64,000 nucleotides of DNA from Scytalidium lignicola (Eukaryota; Ascomycota; Leotiomycetes), in assembly GCA_002812745.2 (NCBI GenBank), contig NCSJ02000016.1:205375-269374 (forward strand), in the 5' to 3' direction. The position numbers were made by a program, and so were the translations under genes. Position 1 is the first letter of the stretch. Every line of letters begins with the position of its first letter. Below are positions 28,122 through 38,755 of the stretch, in pieces. The notes under the pieces are model-generated. The model saw only the letters and a list, made by a program, of their open reading frames with translations. It was not told the DNA's origin and searched no databases.

Positions 28122-29589
28122 TTTATTGTGGATGACTTGGTGATTTAGTGAATAAAAATAGCTTCGAGTTATTAATATATTGTTTAAAGTTGAACTTATC
28201 AATATTGATATGCAGATAGATAAATAAATATTATTCTATCTCTTCAGCTCTTTTGACCTGTGAGAGATAGAATCTGTTGATTTGAGAAGGGGAATAACTG
28301 AAGTTGAGAAAACAAATATATGTGAAAGTAGTATATTTGCTTCTAAGGAAAACCAGTTCAGCAATATAAACTTGAGATCAGAAAAGAAACCAAGATGAGG
28401 AGCCAGATTGATAAAATTCGGTAAATATTGGTTGTTTAATAGTTCAAGGTTGTGTAGAGAGAGGTCGAGGCTTGAGTCAACGTTTTATTTATGTGTTGTT
28501 GATTTCAAACCTACTCCAATCTTGAAAATGAGAAATAAGGGAGTTCTTCGAAGACCGACTAGATATAAAGGTTTATTAGGCACCCTTTAAGGCACTCCCA
28601 TATTTATTAATTTTTGGGAGATATAATAACCCAACGCTAGTTTTTGTAGCAAGTATTCTCACTAATTTGCCCACCAAGACGAGCTCCTCATCTCAGCACC
28701 AGCTTCATAATCTCAATCATCTCCTCCAGTATCATTCATGATATCAAAATGAGCTGGACAATACCAGTGAGTATGGATTTTAAAGGAGAGAAGTACTGGA
28801 CATGGTAGGGAGGGATTTAGCAGTTTAAGGGGACAGAAACGAAACCACCGATTTCGAAAGCACCCACAAGCCCCGTATCTCCACTCTATTTCCGAACACA
28901 TCTGAAGGTAAAAGTGATAGATGTGACGGAATTAAAGAGTTTCTAATGTAGCAGGACTGGTGGTGGTTAATAATTGTTTCGTCACGGTCGTTGAAATTGG
29001 ATTGGGGATTTACCTTGCTGCCCCTGGAAAGTTCAATAATGGTCGTAGAGGGGTCTCACCACGACTTTGTGAGTTTTAGTAGTGCATTAATAGAATAAGA
29101 TAGAAAGATAGCTGATATTACTTTGCTCTGAATCAAAAGTAACTCGAAGTCTGAATCACATCCTACACTAAACATTGCATCGTGAAATTTTCTGATTAAC
29201 GAGACTATGTTACAACAAGGCAAGTTGGCAAGCTGGCAAGCATACAAATTCCTAAATGATCATCCCCTCGTAACTCATTCTTATTTTATCCCCTGGGATA
29301 ATTAAAATCGCTTGCTTGCTGGCTTATTCGCTTTCTCGCTATCCGTGGCAGCCATTTCCCCTATCCCGGTTCATAACTACCTTAAAGTGTAATCCTGATT
29401 TGGTCCCGATATATATATCTAAAATTCGAGCGAGTATTCATAGCCACAGGCGTAAAGAAACGCGCAGGAATGTAACTTCTTAGACGTCATATCTTATCAA
29501 GTATCCATTGGATACATTCTTGACTTCCACGAAGAAGAGAAACCAAATGATCGAATTAATAAAGGGAAAGGGCTGAGATTGGAATGTGT
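28122..29589. other. Spacer between DUF7918 gene and toa1
   Basis: Holds the DUF7918 promoter and toa1 3' UTR. AT-rich; short open frames on both strands show no splice or motif support. Confidence 0.5.
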
Positions 29590-31312
29590 TCACCATTCAT
29601 ATTCGCCAGTGGCTTTATGAAAGACGTATTCTTTGCCGTTGACAGTAAGAACACCGTCCTTCATGACACACTTCCTATAATTCAGTTAGAACCTGTTTTA
29701 ATTCTTTTATGCAGTACAACGTACCACTTGTTCTTGACTCTCTGGACTTTATCATACATGCAAAGCATAATATGACCCATTCCCTCATCGTCGTCTTCTT
29801 CGTCATTCAGCCCATCATCTGGATCGTCGAGATCGGAGTTGATGGCATCTTCATCTTCGTCCTGTCTAGCAAATTTCTCTTCTTCGTCGTCATCATCATC
29901 TAACCCATCAGTCTGAGCAATAGGTCCACATTCTCGTCTACGCCTCTTCTCCACGCTGGATTTGGATTTCATAGTCTGACGAAGTGGTAGCATCAAACCG
30001 CCACCTTCCATGTTTCGGCCCATGGCCTCAATTTTGGAGCGGATCAGATTGTCAATTTCGATTCTCCCCATGCTTTCACTCTCGCCATTTGAATTCATTC
30101 GCATAATAACGCCTACCGAAGCTCTCTCATCCTCAAGATCGCCGGATCCATCAGTTTGTGAAGCATTAACACCATTTTGACCTTGCAAGCGAGATTGAGC
30201 CTGAGCTGCCATAGCTTGTCGGTACTGTTCTTGTGTTAAACCTTGTCGTTGTTGCTGCTGCTGCTGGGGAGGAGCTCCTGGTCTCTGCGGTTGTTGCTGT
30301 GGATGTTGCTGCTGTGCCATATGCTGCTGTTGCTGTACCTGCTGCGGATTGAGCTGGGCATTGTTAGGCTGTTGTTGCTGCTGCTGTGGTGCTACCCCCC
30401 GAATTGCATCAATAGACGCAGCAGCTCTTGGGCCATAATTTGCTTGAAGATGCTGAGCGGCACGCTGCTGAGCAGTCGTTGCATTTGCCATTCCAAGGAG
30501 TGGATTGTTAAAATTCCCTTGATTTATTCCATGAGCAGGTGGCTCCATTCCAGGCTCTGTCTTAATTCTGGGGCCATTGCCATTATTATTGATAGGTTGC
30601 ATAGGTTGCGGAGCATTCTGAGGCTGGGTAATGGGTGGTGTGCCCATGGGTTGGTAGTTACCGGCATTGGAAGGCACTGTTGGTGGGTTGGGCATCGGGG
30701 GAGGCTCGGGTTTTGGATCCCAAGGGAATGTAGCGACCTGGAGTTGCGATAATTTTTGTTGCCATCCCTAGACAAGGCCGTTAGTAGAGTTACAAGACTT
30801 TAACGTCATGATCAAAAAGAAAATATAAACTGAAAGAGCATTCACAAAAATAGACATAGAATAACAATGGAGCAGCTCGCATGTCACGTGTTGTGAGACT
30901 CCAAAAACGAACTAGCGTATCGGAGTAAATTGCACAGCCGAGGGCTGTGGTATAAAGCCAAATACTGGAGGTCGCCCACCCGAAAATCGAGGGTCGGTCT
31001 GATTCTAGGATGCGACGAGTCTGCCCAAGGCTATTGCATGGCAACGCCAACAACAAAATGATTTCCTGATATGCTGACAAATATATGAAACGCATATCGA
31101 AGAACAATATTATGAAGGAAATTTGACAATATCTCATGCAGTTCCACTGCTACACGCTGATGGGACGTGAACGCAAATTGGAGGCGCCTTACCAGTTTTA
31201 GTTCTTCCAAAACATGTTCATCAACACCACCCTCTTCGAAATCGACTCTAGAACTCTCGATGACATCTTGGATTATCTGCTGATAGACATTTCCGACTTG
31301 GTTGTTCGTCAT
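29590..31312 (-). CDS. toa1: Transcription initiation factor IIA large subunit (Toa1)
   Basis: TFIIA stabilises TBP on the TATA box in RNA polymerase II initiation. Exons 31312-31193, 30767-29725 and 29674-29590; 415 residues. Intron 1 is 425 nt, far longer than any other here; intron 2 is 50 nt. The N-terminal four-helix-bundle half is VGNVYQQIIQDVIESSRVDFEE through GWQQKLSQLQVATFPWDP. The middle is a long Gln/Pro/Asn-rich linker with poly-Gln stretches, then an acidic block (DDDDDEEEKFARQDEDED). The C-terminal beta-barrel half contains NSDLDDPDD, HIMLCMYDKVQRVKNKWKC and finishes LTVNGKEYVFHKATGEYEW, the conserved TFIIA end. Both ends match the family, so identity is secure. Confidence 0.93.
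30768..31192 (-). other. Long toa1 intron 1 with a GC-rich structured core
   Basis: 425-nt GT-AG intron (GTAAGG..CTAACGGCCTTGTCTAG) in a gene set whose other introns are mostly 47-137 nt. The core is GC-rich and includes a perfect 7-bp hairpin, CACAGCC-CTC-GGCTGTG (30949-30933), and a nearby CCTCGATTTTCGGG hairpin. It could host an intronic small RNA; I found no clear C/D box pair. Confidence 0.5.
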
Positions 31313-32022
31313 CTTGTTCCCGGTGTCGCGATCGCGAGGAGTCGAATCGGCGTCGGCGAGGCTTGATTATCAACTATCCCACCTGTCCACTTGGCTATCT
31401 GGATATATTGCGACTAACAAGTGTTTCGCAAGCGATTGCTTTATTGTATGACAAATGATGAAGATGATCAAGCGTTGGTATGGAGTATGTTCGATTGTAG
31501 AAGTTGAGGCGTTGAAAGTGATATGCTAGATTCTCCGGTCGCGAGCACAACCTTCCCCACCAATTTGTAGCTTGGTAACTATTTTGGAGTGGTACTGTAG
31601 TTTCTAAATGTAGATATCCACTTCAGGATGAGAATCCGACCGGCGTTTGTAGATACACGGTCTTCGTCTTCCTTTGCCACTGAAGTTGTATGAGGGAAGT
31701 TGGTTTACTGCGGATATAGGCAAACACTCGCAAATCGCTGCTTACATAACCACTAAGCCCCATTAAACCCGAGCCGAAAGGCGCATATGGAAAGTTGAAC
31801 CTTTTATTGGCAGATGAAGTCTTATTTGATATAATTCAGTTTTGGGTCTTCCATTAAGCTATGAGACTTCTTGTAAGTGAAATACCGAGAAGGTCCTTTG
31901 ACGCCATTGCTATGCGACCGCAATACACACCCAACCTTTGAATGAGATGTCTAGCAGAATCCCCATGTTTGGCCCATCCGATATCACTCCAGACGCCTCA
32001 TTATGCTTTCCTGACCTTTTCG

Positions 32023-34462
32023 TTAATTCATTTCCATGCCTTCGTCATCATCAGCTTCCGAGAGTTGTTGTGTGTGGCTGCTACTAATACTCGTCTTCCT
32101 GACCGCACCCCCAACCCCATATCTTGTANCCCCCTAATCCACCAACATACTCAAGCTCCTCGCCTGAAAGAATAAGTATTAATAAATGTTAAATAAATAT
32201 ATCTGAAGCATCATTCTTACCTCCAACAACTCTTCCTTCCGTATCTATCTCTTGTGAAAGTTCTACGAGGGCTTGCCTCGGCAATCTCAAGAATCCTTCC
32301 GTCCGTACAACTCTACCCCAGTGCATCATACAGAAACTTGCAGCTTTCTTTCGAAGCCATCCTTCGTTTGCAGTTCCTGCACAGTGCCAAATTATGCATG
32401 CATGATCGACGTCAAGCTCTTTGGACAAACGATTGACACAAAGGAGTCGGAGATGTGGGATATTGTAGATATTCGACATAACTAGCAGGCCAGCTACATC
32501 ATTTAGGTCTGCGCAATCCTCAGGTTGAATACTATCAGTGTAAAGATAGTAAAGGAAGGCTTTCACAACGGGATATGGTTCAGGTATGTGCATTCTCTTT
32601 GTGTGAAATTCTGCCATTTGAGAATTGTATAATCTTGCAAAATGAGGCCACCTAGCCTGGAGGATAAGCTTATGGACATATATCGGAGGGGAAATCGCCG
32701 CATCAGCAGGAATATTCTGCTCATCATTCTCCACGCGAGATATGGTGGGCATCACATCTTCGTCGTCCCAATCGGCATCTCGATTTGCGGTAATGGTGAA
32801 GTCGGTGCCGCTACCTGTCTCTGGATGTTGGTTAAATAGTTGTGCAAGATCTGCTCCAAGCCCCTTGGAGCTTTGGCTTGCAAGACGATCGGCCGAGGGA
32901 ATTCGAGACAATTCAATACGAGGTGTTGGAGTAAGATCATTGCCAAGCACACCATATTCTCGCAAGTCAACCTCCATAATATCACTATTAGACAAAGTCA
33001 GCTAACGTTTCAATATCATTAACCAGTATCAGCATCCAGGCAAAATCACCTAAGATATTCTTCGAAACCTCCTGGTCCAAGATCTGTTGCTGTTGGATCC
33101 GTAGGACAGCCAAGAAGCCATGCCTTTGTGCCCTCATCATTCATAGTACAATAGTGCCACCTGTAGCCAGGTTTAAAGAAGTCTCGACCTTCTGCTAACT
33201 TTTGCCACCGAAGAGTATCCAGTTCTAATGCGGACAATGAGCATTCCTGAGTTGTGATAGTAGAAGCCGGGGTAACAAAATCAAGCAGAGTACCGGACGT
33301 ATAAACATGGAAGTGCATTCCAGGACCTTGTGCGGGAACATTTGGTCCAGATATGAACTTTAATGATGAAATCGATCCTGGAGCAAGTGGTGGTGACATT
33401 GTTAGCTGAAAAGGTGGAGGGTTAATTTGGCCACTGCTAGAGTTTGTAGAATAGCCGGAGTTTCCAGCAACAGGGAGCGGAGACATCGAGTATGAAGATC
33501 CAGGAGAGCCACGATTCAGCGCTGACAAGTGATCAAAAGATCCAAATCCTGGAGCAGTATCAAAGGCGGGACTACCCTTGAGATCAAGCCACCAGATATC
33601 GCCAGTCTTATCCATATCTTCGCTGAGGCCCCCAAATACCCACACACGATCTCCCCTATTTTTCATCAGTATATTACCATTAAGTCTCAAGTTGGTGCCA
33701 TACCATATATATGCGGAATGATCAAACCTTCCAACAAAGCGCCATGCACGAGACCAAGTGAAGGTCTTCAGGTCTAGATAACATATATCATCCAGCACAT
33801 AATTATTATTTTGAGATATTCCTCCAACAATGAATAGTTTGTCTTCATGTAGAACGGCGGCATGTCTTGCACGGCCTTTTGGAATTGGCCCACTTACTTG
33901 GGGTTGTGTCCAGTGTGCTGTTTTCAGATCGAATATAATGAGGTCAGATAGATATGTTCGATGTTCATTCTCACCACCGAAGATAAGCAATTTATCTCCC
34001 TGGTATAAATTCGCTGTGTGTCCTATAGAATCATTAGTTGTGAATCAGACTATATTTAAGAGGTAGGTTACCCATTCGGACCCCGGGAATGTCCCCATAG
34101 TTATCTACCAGGCTCCATTGATGGCTAACCAAATCAAGCCTCAACACATGATTATATACCTCATCAGTATACTGGTCAAATCCGCCAAATGCGTAAATAT
34201 GATTGTTCCCGCAGTATGTGACAGATGCATTTACTAAGCAAGCAGGCCGCTGTCCCAGAGTTCTCGTTACCTGAGGTCGATAACCATCCCTACTGGGATG
34301 ACCTTTGACTGGAGAATTTGGCATAAGGAACGTATTGTTTGAAGAAGTAGTAGAGCCAGGAGTGAGCTCTGTTGAGCCGGAATGATTACCGGTGCTGGTG
34401 GGGATTGCGCCAGGGCCAAATACCGAATTGGTGACCCCAGAAGGAGTTGTAGGCAGCGCCAT
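32023..34462 (-). CDS. Kelch-repeat / BTB-BACK protein
   Basis: Four exons: 34462-34072, 34022-33050, 32984-32221 and 32163-32023, introns 49, 65 and 57 nt. Length is 755 residues if the N at 32129 is dropped; the tail then reads TRYGVGGAVRKTSISSS..DDDEGMEMN. If the N is kept, the frame stops early at 32084. I prefer the first, because two other Ns here proved to be extra bases. N-terminal kelch blades: IYAFGGFDQY, LLIFGGENEH, LFIVGGISQN, VWVFGGLSED; a Ser/Pro insert follows. The C-terminal half is a BTB fold (YVHKLILQARWPHFARLYNS..YLYTDSIQPED..LLVMSNIYNIPHLRLLCVNRL) plus a BACK-like segment. The arrangement resembles LZTR1 and fission-yeast Ral2, both linked to Ras control, so a Ras-pathway or Cul3-adaptor role is an inference. 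Divergent from cdc20. Confidence 0.82.
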
Positions 34463-35087
34463 GACCAGAAGTGGCTAGGAGTTCATTCTAGAATGCCCGC
34501 ATTCAAAACCGAACAGCACATCCGGAACCTTTCCAGATTGTGCCGGAAGGGAGCTTTGGCACGAGCGACGCAGATGTCGTTGATGCACGGTTAAGATCGA
34601 AATTGTTTGCTCAGTCGTCAAACGCGGAAGGGAGGCGAAGGCGATTACTGATTGGGAAATCCGCTTTTTACGCCTCAGGCATAAATATTGTTGCTTCGAC
34701 AACCACCCCATGTAAACATCGCCATTAAAAGGACGACCTTCACAGTCCTCATTCTCTTCCTTCTTCTCTTCACTACATATTCGCAATTCCTCTCTATCTC
34801 TATCATCCCTCTGCACACCTGCAAACCTATTTACGCATCTTCAAAAAAAGAACTCTTCAAGTCCACTAGATCTTTCTGCCGTACCGCTACCGCAATTGAT
34901 CGCCTCCGACTGTAGCTGTTCTCTTTGAAGACATTTCGATATATCGAGCACACACAAACGATTATACTAACCAAACATTTACCAGGAACCATTAGGTTGA
35001 GTCTCTTGGAGCTCATTCGATATAACGAACACTCATCATTGATCGATACATTTGTTTGTCTTTCGATCGAGATCCTGATATTACACA
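34463..35087. promoter_or_regulatory. Shared divergent promoter region (kelch-BTB / cdc20)
   Basis: 625 bp separate the two start codons. The half nearest cdc20 is CT-rich with short CTCTTC/CTTCTCTTC runs, typical of fungal 5' leaders. I could not pick out MCB or SCB cell-cycle boxes with confidence. Confidence 0.45.
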
Positions 35088-36875
35088 ATGGCAACTGTAG
35101 TATCTACCCCGAAGAAGTCCCATACGGGCCTCTTCTCCACTCGTACCGCTGGCGGACGCATGCCTTTGACTCCATCACCTCGTGCTCAAACGTCAGTCAA
35201 CAACTCTTCTCCATTCACCCCAGAGAGAAAGAACCAAGAGTCCGAGAACATATATGCCAAGTCAACCTACGGTGGAAACCTATCTTCACACTTTGCGAAA
35301 TCCAAGCCAAGATCTTCTCACCGCGACTCGCCAAAGTCTAACATTGCTCGAGTAGTGCAGACTCCTCGTCGTGCTCTCGAACTCGGTGTTTCTGATTTCG
35401 CACTTACTGGCACTGGCGCCAAGACACCTTCGAGCAGCAGATCAAAGAAAGGCTCTCTCCGTCAGAAGGCTAACAAGACCACAATTACATATTCCGGTGA
35501 CCGATTCATTCCTGACCGAAGCGCAAGCTCGGCTATTTCTACTGTTGGAACCGGAAAGCTTGACCTCGGTGACAAGCAGCGACCCAAGACCAGAGACGGA
35601 GAAAGATCCTCTGTTCTTGCATCCGGAGCGGATGATGCATTGGCTGCCCTTGAGTCTCTATCCCTTAATGACGATGACGAGTCAACTTCGTACTCTCGCC
35701 CATCACCAAACACTGTTGCCTACCAAGACTCTTTAGCATCAGCCTGTGGAGTCTCCCTCAACCAACGTATCCTTGCTTTTAAGCCAGCTCCTCCAGAGTC
35801 TTCTAAGCCAGTGGATCTCCGATCCCAATACAACCGTCCTCTTAAAAATGCTAATGCCGCCTCTGCGCAGTTCAGACGTCGAGTAGCAACTGCTCCTGAG
35901 CGAGTTTTGGATGCTCCAGGTCTTGTCGATGACTACTATCTTAACCTTCTCGATTGGAGTTCGGGTAACCAAGTCGCTATTGGTTTGGAACGCAACGTTT
36001 ATGTCTGGTCTGCCGAAAGTGGTACAGTTTCCTCTCTTCTCGAGACCAGCCCAGACACCTACGTTAGCAGCGTTAAGTGGTCCGGGGATGGAGCATACGT
36101 CAGCGTTGGCCTTGGAACTGGAGAAGTACAAATCTGGGACGTTGAGGAGGGCACCAAGCTCCGAAGCATGCACGGTCACGATTCTCGCGTTGGTGTTATG
36201 GGATGGAACAAGCACACTTTGTCTACTGGAGCCCGAAGTGGACTGGTATTCAATCATGATGTACGCATTGCACAACACAAGATTGCCGAGCTTGTATCCC
36301 ACACTTCTGAGGTCTGTGGACTAGAATGGCGTGCTGATGGTGCTCAAATCGCAACTGGTGGAAACGACAACCTTGTTTCCATCTGGGATGCCCGCTCTTT
36401 GGCTGTTCCCAAATTCACCAAGACCAATCACAAGGCGGCAGTTAAGGCTCTCAGCTGGTGCCCATGGCAACCAAATGTCCTGGCAACTGGCGGTGGTTCT
36501 TACGACCGTCACATCCACTTCTGGAACACCACCACTGGTGCTCGCGTGAACAGCATCGACACAGGATCTCAAGTCACCAGTCTTCGGTGGAGTCCTCATT
36601 ACCGCGAGATCGTCAGCACATCTGGCTTCCCGGACAACTCCATCAGCATTTGGAGCTACCCAACCTTGGTCCGCAACGTTGAGCTGCCTGCCCACGAGAC
36701 ACGTGTTCTTCACAGCTGTCTCAGCCCAGATGGACAAATGCTTGCAACCGCTGCTGCCGATGAGAGCTTGAAGTTCTGGAAGATCTTTGAAAAGAAGCCA
36801 GGAGCGAGTACTACCATCAGCGCCGCGGCTGCATCGGGCAAGGCCGGTATGGCTAAGCAAATGACCATCCGATAA
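35088..36875 (+). CDS. cdc20: Cdc20/Fizzy-type APC/C activator
   Basis: Activates the anaphase-promoting complex and selects substrates such as securin and mitotic cyclins. Intronless, 595 residues (yeast Cdc20 is about 610). A Ser/Thr-Pro-rich N-terminal tail carries the C-box DRFIPDR at residues 138-144. The VLDAPGLVDDYYLNLLDWS segment opens a seven-bladed WD40 propeller, with blades such as VQIWDVEEGTKL, VSIWDARSLAVPKF, HIHFWNTTTGARVNS and LKFWKIFEKK. The chain ends TIR: the C-terminal Ile-Arg tail that docks on the APC/C. No clear KEN box is visible in the N-terminal tail. I favour Cdc20 over Cdh1/Hct1 because of the APGLVDDYYLN segment and overall length, though the two are close. Codon use is clearly C/T-ending, suggesting good expression. 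Confidence 0.92.
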   Translation: MATVVSTPKKSHTGLFSTRTAGGRMPLTPSPRAQTSVNNSSPFTPERKNQESENIYAKSTYGGNLSSHFAKSKPRSSHRDSPKSNIARVVQTPRRALELGVSDFALTGTGAKTPSSSRSKKGSLRQKANKTTITYSGDRFIPDRSASSAISTVGTGKLDLGDKQRPKTRDGERSSVLASGADDALAALESLSLNDDDESTSYSRPSPNTVAYQDSLASACGVSLNQRILAFKPAPPESSKPVDLRSQYNRPLKNANAASAQFRRRVATAPERVLDAPGLVDDYYLNLLDWSSGNQVAIGLERNVYVWSAESGTVSSLLETSPDTYVSSVKWSGDGAYVSVGLGTGEVQIWDVEEGTKLRSMHGHDSRVGVMGWNKHTLSTGARSGLVFNHDVRIAQHKIAELVSHTSEVCGLEWRADGAQIATGGNDNLVSIWDARSLAVPKFTKTNHKAAVKALSWCPWQPNVLATGGGSYDRHIHFWNTTTGARVNSIDTGSQVTSLRWSPHYREIVSTSGFPDNSISIWSYPTLVRNVELPAHETRVLHSCLSPDGQMLATAAADESLKFWKIFEKKPGASTTISAAAASGKAGMAKQMTIR

Positions 36876-38755
36876 GTTAGTTATGTTCGTGGAGGAATGT
36901 CAGGAGGTCTCTTCTTGCTTCCTAACCAGCGGTAAAGTATACAGCGAATTTCCATAAGTCGTTTAGTCAGCGTGGAGTCGGGGAGTTATTCTCGTTCAAC
37001 TAACTCATGATGACATGACGTTTTGGGAATTCCGACGGTCGAAAGTGCTTCACCGAGAGCGATGTTTCTTCATGACTTGATGACGGTCTGTCTGGTCTGG
37101 TCTGGGTATTTGACTAGGATTAAATTGCATGGCTATGTCTTGAGGATTTCTTGCATGGCGGTTTGGGTTCGGGCTCAGTTAAAGTAAGATTGTATTAATT
37201 AATAGGAATTATAAGGGATAACTTCTTGTATATACATTCCTCGTGCCTATACTTTTGTGACCGTGAGATGAACGCGCATAATCATATTGTTCTCATCAAT
37301 ATGATGTCATACGTGTGTAACCGACGTGAAGTAAGCTGTGGGGTCTGATTTTATCTCTTCATCTAGTCTTCCAGGCTTCTGGATATTTCTGCACATTGCA
37401 TATCTTAAATTGACTTCTAATAGATTGATTCACGGTACAAAGGCTTCTGACGTCAAAGAGAGGGCGGATGCATGATGAAGCCAAGACCAAATGTTGTAAT
37501 TGCAAGCATCTTGGCAAAGAACAGCCAGTGGTGATTGGATCACTGGTCTGAGACTGTGGCTCAGCTAAATACTGCGCCACGCGACACTTAACCAAATTAC
37601 TGAAACCTCATTTGACGTCACGTGCTAGGCTCTCACCTTGTGGCGACGTTCTCTACTTTTATCTTTCCATCTTCCTTCTTTTCCTTCAACTTACAAGTGC
37701 TTTTTCGGTCAATCCTTCGAATTTAGGCTTCTTGTGCCTAATTTCAAATCTCTCCGCATTCCGCGTCCACTCACGCCCTGTCACCCTTTCCCCTTCAGAC
37801 GCGAACCCACCCTGAACCAACGTCACTAGCCACAGCTCACCTCCAGCAAAAAGCACCAGCTCCAGATACGGCAACAGTGTACGTCCATTCCTTATTAATA
37901 GAGCGTGTGCCACGTGGGGTTTGGGCGTACTGGTCTCAAATCTTGATCGATCTGATTGCAACTACTGTAACTGGCTGGATCTTTGCCTGCTGTCGTCGCG
38001 CGAAGGTTACTGCTTTCGGCCACTGTTCACTGAAGGACTGGCCCATCGAGATATGCGTAAGTCCTCCCCGGTATCTCCTTCTCCTGTTGTCCTCCCTTTC
38101 ATGACCAAGAACACGGAGCACTGCAATCAATCATACGCGTCCCATTCTGGATCTTCTGGCTTCCCCAGCCCATGCGTGGGCAGATCATTGGACAGCCACA
38201 CCGTTGGATGAACACCATCGGCTGCATCCCCCGGTCGCACAGATTACTCCGCGTGCTCCGATATTATTACCGTATACAGAAAAGCAATCTGGCCTACAGT
38301 AACATCTCCAACCATGAGCAATTGCAGATATTAGAACAGTCACCTGCCAAATCTGATTGCTTGGTGATTTGTTTCCTCTCATATCTGATTGTTCCGGATA
38401 CGGTCGGATAGCATTCACGCGGCGCCACCAAAAGCTGCTGGTCAAATCAGACAAGACACATTTCTTTGGGTCGTCCTAATCTCCACCTCTTGGCACCGCG
38501 AGCTGCTTGGCTGTGCGTGCAAACTACGTACGCATCTTGCTGTCATCAACCAGCACCAGCTTATCAAAGGGATCCGCGATCCGCGCCTTCCCTGAACAGC
38601 TAACTTCCTTGTTTGGTAGACCCTTTAGAGTGCCATCTTCCTTTTATCTCTACGCTGTCCCACCTTGCCCCTCCTTCTACCTTCTTACTCTCTTGCTCTC
38701 TCTCCCTCTTCAACCCCCCTACGCAGCAGTGTTCCGTGTCCTTGATACAACATCG
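36876..38755. other. Spacer and long leader of the Ca2+/H+ exchanger
   Basis: 1.9 kb between tandem genes. Contains the cdc20 3' UTR, a CRE/E-box composite at 37613-37624, a CT-rich possible transcription start zone at about 37650-37700, and a GTAAGT donor-like site near 38055 that could belong to a leader intron. Several short upstream ORFs exist. No further gene is supported. Confidence 0.5.
37613..37624. promoter_or_regulatory. Composite CRE (TGACGTCA) plus E-box (CACGTG)
   Basis: TGACGTCACGTG: a full palindromic bZIP (ATF/CREB) site at 37613-37620 overlapping a CACGTG bHLH site at 37619-37624. It lies about 1.1 kb upstream of the exchanger ATG and just 5' of a CT-rich leader-like block. 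Function inferred from the motif only. Confidence 0.45.
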
